NCBI RefSeq assembly: GCF_014109725.1
Contig: NZ_CP058554.1
Location: forward strand, 1,798,001-1,862,000
Reading direction: 5' to 3'
Length of the DNA: 64,000 bases
Source: Comamonas piscis
Lineage (GTDB): Bacteria; Pseudomonadota; Gammaproteobacteria; Burkholderiales; Burkholderiaceae_C
Part shown: positions 61,043 to 64,000 of the stretch, piece by piece
How positions within the stretch are numbered: the first letter of the stretch is position 1
Layout of the letters: every line of letters starts with the position of its first letter
Program-made: the position numbers and the translations under genes
The notes under the pieces: model-generated
The model's database searches: none
Told to the model about the DNA's origin: nothing
What the model saw: the letters and a program-made list of their open reading frames with translations, nothing else

Positions 61043-62044
61043 TCAGTGCCGCGCTTTGGCACTGTGCTTGGATGCTGGCTTGGATTCTGGCTTGGATGCG
61101 GAGGCTGCAAACCGCTGCAGCTCTTCATGGCTGAGGATGAACTCGGGGTTGTCCACCAGGCGCTGCACGGCTAGGTCGATAAAGGCGCGTGCCCGTGCCG
61201 GCTGGGAGCTTCTGCTGCCAAAGTACACAAAGTAGTGGATGTACTCGGGCGTGTGCTCGACCAGCAGCGGCACCAAGCGCCCATCGCGGATATAAGGCGC
61301 GGCGGTGACGCCCGCCAGTTGGCCCAGCACCTTGCCTGCCAGCACGGCATCGAGCTCAAAGGCTTCGTCATTGCTGCACAGCGCGGGCACCACGGGCAGG
61401 TCCACGATCTGCTCGCCCACCAGTAGATGCCAGGGCATGACCTTGCCGCTGGCGGGGTGGCGAAAGGCACTGCAACGATGCGCGGCCAGGGCGTTGAGTG
61501 AGGAAGGCGCGCCGTGGCGCTGCAAGTAGGCTGGGGATGCGCAGACCACCATCTGCAGCGCAAACAGCTTGCGCGCAATCACCCCCTCGTGCGGCGATGC
61601 ACCCAGCCGGAAACCGACATCCACGCGGTCTTCCACCCAGTTGCCGACCCGGTCCTCCAGCAGCACATCGGGCTGGATGCCGGGATGCAGATCACAAAAC
61701 TCTTCGACCAGGCGCCACAGGATGCCGCCAAACGTGCTGCGCGGCCCTGCGATGCGCAAGGGGCCTTGGAAGTCGTCCTTGCCTTGGCGGGCATTGTCCA
61801 GCGCGCGTTGCATGCCTTGGACCGATGGTTGCACTTCGTCGAGCAAACGCTGGCCGGCATCGGTCAGCGACATGACCCGGGTGGTGCGGTGGAACAGGCG
61901 AGCGTCGAGATGCGCTTCAAGTTGCGCCAGCGCCTTGCTGGCCGCCTGGGGGCTGATGCCCAGGTCCATCGCGGCTTTGCGCAAGCTGCCCAGCTCGGCC
62001 GCCTTGATGAAGGTGGTGATGGATCGCAGTTCGTTGAGGGCCAT
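61043..62044 (-). CDS. LysR-family transcriptional regulator
   Basis: This 333-residue regulator has an N-terminal winged helix-turn-helix (ELRSITTFIKAAELGSLRKA and SPQAASKALAQLEAHLDARL) and a LysR substrate-binding domain. It ends in a Lys/Ala/Ser-rich tail. It is divergent from the cupin-decarboxylase gene with 150 bases between, which contain a short palindrome. It is probably the regulator of that gene. Its stop is 3 bases from the convergent IclR stop. Confidence 0.92.
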   Translation of the reverse strand: MALNELRSITTFIKAAELGSLRKAAMDLGISPQAASKALAQLEAHLDARLFHRTTRVMSLTDAGQRLLDEVQPSVQGMQRALDNARQGKDDFQGPLRIAGPRSTFGGILWRLVEEFCDLHPGIQPDVLLEDRVGNWVEDRVDVGFRLGASPHEGVIARKLFALQMVVCASPAYLQRHGAPSSLNALAAHRCSAFRHPASGKVMPWHLLVGEQIVDLPVVPALCSNDEAFELDAVLAGKVLGQLAGVTAAPYIRDGRLVPLLVEHTPEYIHYFVYFGSRSSQPARARAFIDLAVQRLVDNPEFILSHEELQRFAASASKPESKPASKHSAKARH

Positions 62045-62070
62045 GCTGTGCTTCCTTTGCTACGTATTGT

Positions 62071-62083
62071 CATCAATTTGATG
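62071..62083. promoter_or_regulatory. Candidate LysR-type binding site
   Basis: The perfect palindrome CATCAATTTGATG lies 27 bases ahead of the LysR start and about 112 bases ahead of the cupin gene start, in the divergent region. Dyad symmetry with an AT core fits a LysR recognition site. Confidence 0.45.
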
Positions 62084-62194
62084 CCAATAAATCAACCTAT
62101 TCACCACTATTCAGTATCAACGCGCTTGCTTAAAGTGGACTTCATCGCGCGCTGGGACCCACAGCGCTGCCCCGCATCACCGGAGTTACGCACT

Positions 62195-63385
62195 ATGAAA
62201 TCCTTGCTTTGCCTCGCATTGGCCGGCGCCGCCACCAGCGCCGGGGCGCAGCCACAAAGCGGCAACCCGCGCATGGCGGTGGTAGAGGTTCAAACCGCTG
62301 CCAGCCAGCCCGCTGCCACGGGGGCCGCAGACCGTTTTAGCGGTGCCGCGCGCATCACCACCCCCTTCAGCGCGCCAACGCCTGGCCGCGCTGGCGGTGG
62401 CACCGTCGCCTTTGAAGCCGCTGCACGCACGGCCTGGCACACCCATCCGCTGGGCCAGACGCTGATCGTCGCGCAGGGCGTCGGCCTGGTGCAGCAGCAG
62501 GGGCAGCCGGCGCGTGTGATGCGCGTGGGCGATGTCGTCAGCATTCCGGCCCAGGTGCGCCATTGGCACGGTGCAGGGCCGGGCGGGGCCATGGTGCATG
62601 TGGCCATCGCTGAGAAGCAGGACGGCCAATCGGTCACCTGGCAGGAGCTGGTCAGCGATGGCGACTACCAGGCAGCCTGGCAAGCCGCGGGCCTGCAGCA
62701 GGCCGCTGCGACGCAGCCGCCCACACGCCACTACCCCGGCGCAGACACGCTCAATGCCAAGCAACAGGCGATTCCCTTGATAGCGGCATTTGCCGCCAGT
62801 AGCGATATGGCGCAGCTCGATGCCGCCCTGCGCCAGGGCCTGGATGCGGGGCTGAGCATCAGCGAGAGCCAGGAAGTGCTGGTGCAGCTGTATGCCTATG
62901 TGGGCTTTCCCAAAAGCCTGAATGCGCTCACGCAGTTGATGAAAGTGCTGGAGGCGCGCCAGCAGCAAGGCATCCAGGATGCAGCCGGCGCAGCGCCCAG
63001 CGCTGCCGTGGCAACCGGTGAGGACCTGGTAGCGGTTGGGCGCAGAAACCAGACGGAAATCTCCGGCGGGCCGGTACAAGCGCCGGTGATGGCGTTTGCA
63101 CCGGTCATCAACCAGTTTTTGCAGGCGCATTTGTTTGGCGACATTTTTGAGCGCGACAACCTCGATTGGCAAAGCCGCGAACTGGCCACCGTGGGCGCAT
63201 TGGCTGCCACCGTTGGCGCCGAGGCCCAGTTGCGATCGCACATGCTCGCCAGCATGCGGGTGGGGCTGCGTGCCTCGCAGTTGCAGGAGCTCATCCAGCT
63301 GTTGGCGGCCAGCGGCCAGACCGCGAGCGCCGAGCGGGCGCAGGTCGCCCTAAGCCAAGCGCTGGCAACGAAAGGAAAACCATGA
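62195..63385 (+). CDS. Exported cupin plus double carboxymuconolactone-decarboxylase-like fusion
   Basis: This 396-residue protein has a signal peptide (LLCLALAGAATSAGA, cut near residue 18), a cupin domain (about 40-140) with metal-type His in AWHTHPLGQTLIVAQG and QVRHWHGAGPGGAMVHVAI, and two carboxymuconolactone decarboxylase (CMD/AhpD-like) domains: one with LDAGLSISESQEVLVQLYAYVGFP (quoted core SESQEVLVQLYAYVG), one with DNLDWQSRELATVGALAATVG. Neither shows the CxxC of AhpD. Fusion of an exported cupin with CMD domains suggests a periplasmic enzyme of unknown substrate. The ATG at 62195 is placed after GGAG. The next gene overlaps by 4 bases. Confidence 0.85.
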   Translation: MKSLLCLALAGAATSAGAQPQSGNPRMAVVEVQTAASQPAATGAADRFSGAARITTPFSAPTPGRAGGGTVAFEAAARTAWHTHPLGQTLIVAQGVGLVQQQGQPARVMRVGDVVSIPAQVRHWHGAGPGGAMVHVAIAEKQDGQSVTWQELVSDGDYQAAWQAAGLQQAAATQPPTRHYPGADTLNAKQQAIPLIAAFAASSDMAQLDAALRQGLDAGLSISESQEVLVQLYAYVGFPKSLNALTQLMKVLEARQQQGIQDAAGAAPSAAVATGEDLVAVGRRNQTEISGGPVQAPVMAFAPVINQFLQAHLFGDIFERDNLDWQSRELATVGALAATVGAEAQLRSHMLASMRVGLRASQLQELIQLLAASGQTASAERAQVALSQALATKGKP

Positions 63386-64000
63386 ACATCTCCCAACTCT
63401 TGTGTACGACGGCGCTGGTCACCGGATGCGCCACGCAATCTGGTCCGGCTACGGCGCCATTGCAGATCCAGTCCCAAGGCAGCTTTGCCGTGGGCGGTGT
63501 GGTGCAGCAGACTCCCGGGCGCTATGACAACAACCAGCCCACTGCCGCAGGACAGAGTTTCCATGGTGACCATCTGTATGCCTTCTACCAGGTGCCGGTG
63601 CAGCCCAAGCCACTGCCGATCGTCATGCTGCACGGGGCGTTCCAGTCATCGCGCAGTTGGGAGAGCACACCCGATGGGCGTGAGGGCTTCCAGACCTTGT
63701 TTTTGCGGCGCGGATTCTCGGTGTACCTGGTCGACCAGCCGCGCCGGGGCCGGGCGGGTAACAGCACGGTGGCCACGGCGGTGGAACCCACACCGAATGA
63801 CCAGCTGTTCTTTGACCAGTTTCGCATTGGCCAATGGCCCAAGCGATTTGACAACGTGCAGTTTGACCCGGCGCCAGACACCTTGAACCAGTTTTTGCGC
63901 TCGATCACGCCCAACACCGGCCCCTATGACGCCGGCGTGATTGCCGATGCCATGTCGGCGCTGTTCTCCAAGGTAGGGCCCGGTATTTTGTTCACGCATT
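63382..64000 (+). CDS. Lipoprotein-like alpha/beta hydrolase, cut by the window end
   Basis: At least 206 residues are visible, without stop. The N-terminus is a short lipoprotein signal (TALVTGC, Cys near residue 16). The alpha/beta-hydrolase core begins LPIVMLHGAFQSSRSW, with the oxyanion HGAF, then GFSVYLVDQPRRGRAG. The nucleophile elbow would lie beyond or near the edge. The ATG overlaps the stop of the cupin/CMD gene, so the two are translated together. It is probably an outer-membrane- or periplasm-facing esterase that acts with the fusion protein on the same compound. Confidence 0.75.
   Translation, partial: MNISQLLCTTALVTGCATQSGPATAPLQIQSQGSFAVGGVVQQTPGRYDNNQPTAAGQSFHGDHLYAFYQVPVQPKPLPIVMLHGAFQSSRSWESTPDGREGFQTLFLRRGFSVYLVDQPRRGRAGNSTVATAVEPTPNDQLFFDQFRIGQWPKRFDNVQFDPAPDTLNQFLRSITPNTGPYDAGVIADAMSALFSKVGPGILFTH

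Noticed and set aside
61514..62194. N-terminal extension of the cupin/CMD fusion
   Set aside because: It runs antisense through the LysR gene; a signal peptide and a ribosome site mark the start at 62195.

Overview
The window looks like a chromosomal segment of a high-GC betaproteobacterium of the Burkholderiales, most probably Comamonadaceae and Comamonas-like. The support is inferential: several orphan Bug/TctC-type solute-binding proteins, a squalene route of the HpnCDE type, the core order tig-clpP-clpX-lon, GC-rich codon use, and CCA-encoded tRNA genes. No rRNA, CRISPR array, phage block or replication origin was seen.

Left part (0-15 kb, metabolism). On the minus strand lie a CorA/ZntB-type metal transporter, a small membrane peptide, a YeeE-type thiosulfate transporter and an exported two-domain rhodanese, which together suggest thiosulfate uptake and sulfur transfer. 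They are followed by a DUF4256 protein, an orphan ParB-fold protein, a LonB-like AAA protease, a GNAT acetyltransferase, ferrochelatase, a HAD phosphatase, a quinone oxidoreductase with a LysR regulator, and hpnE-hpnD. hpnC lies about 7.3 kb away at 22.1-23.0 kb.

Middle part (15-36 kb, regulation, envelope and proteostasis). A two-component system precedes an orphan Bug protein and a thiamine-diphosphate enzyme. Next come a Do-type periplasmic protease, hpnC, and a divergent RND efflux pair under a strong promoter whose -10 overlaps a palindromic operator. A tRNA-Leu gene precedes tig, clpP, clpX and lon, and then a tRNA cluster: four tRNA-Gly, one tRNA-Cys and a second tRNA-Leu.

Accessory strip (35.6-38.8 kb). 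It holds a small protein made of two repeats resembling the RNA polymerase alpha C-terminal domain, a cysteine-rich exported protein, and an IS630-like transposase gene between two inverted arms of about 168 bp, the right one nested in what looks like an older copy of the same repeat.

Tad/Flp pilus locus (38.6-51.4 kb). A consensus-like promoter precedes a Flp pilin, a hairpin-rich gap, and twelve tightly packed genes: a TadG-like protein, two TadE-like proteins, a second Flp-type prepilin, CpaB, a secretin, a TadA ATPase fused to an FHA domain, TadB, TadC, a DUF192 protein and two unrecognised exported proteins. No TadZ/CpaE and no prepilin peptidase are present in the window.

Right part (51.4-64 kb, catabolism). 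After a Sel1-like lipoprotein, a seven-gene leftward operon encodes a cyclase-family hydrolase, acyl-CoA ligase, acyl-CoA dehydrogenase, short-chain dehydrogenase, two periplasmic binding proteins and an Old Yellow Enzyme. A divergent IclR regulator sits at its head. The substrate is not known; an organic acid activated to its CoA thioester is the best inference. The window ends with a LysR regulator divergent from an exported cupin-carboxymuconolactone decarboxylase fusion and a lipoprotein alpha/beta hydrolase cut by the window edge.
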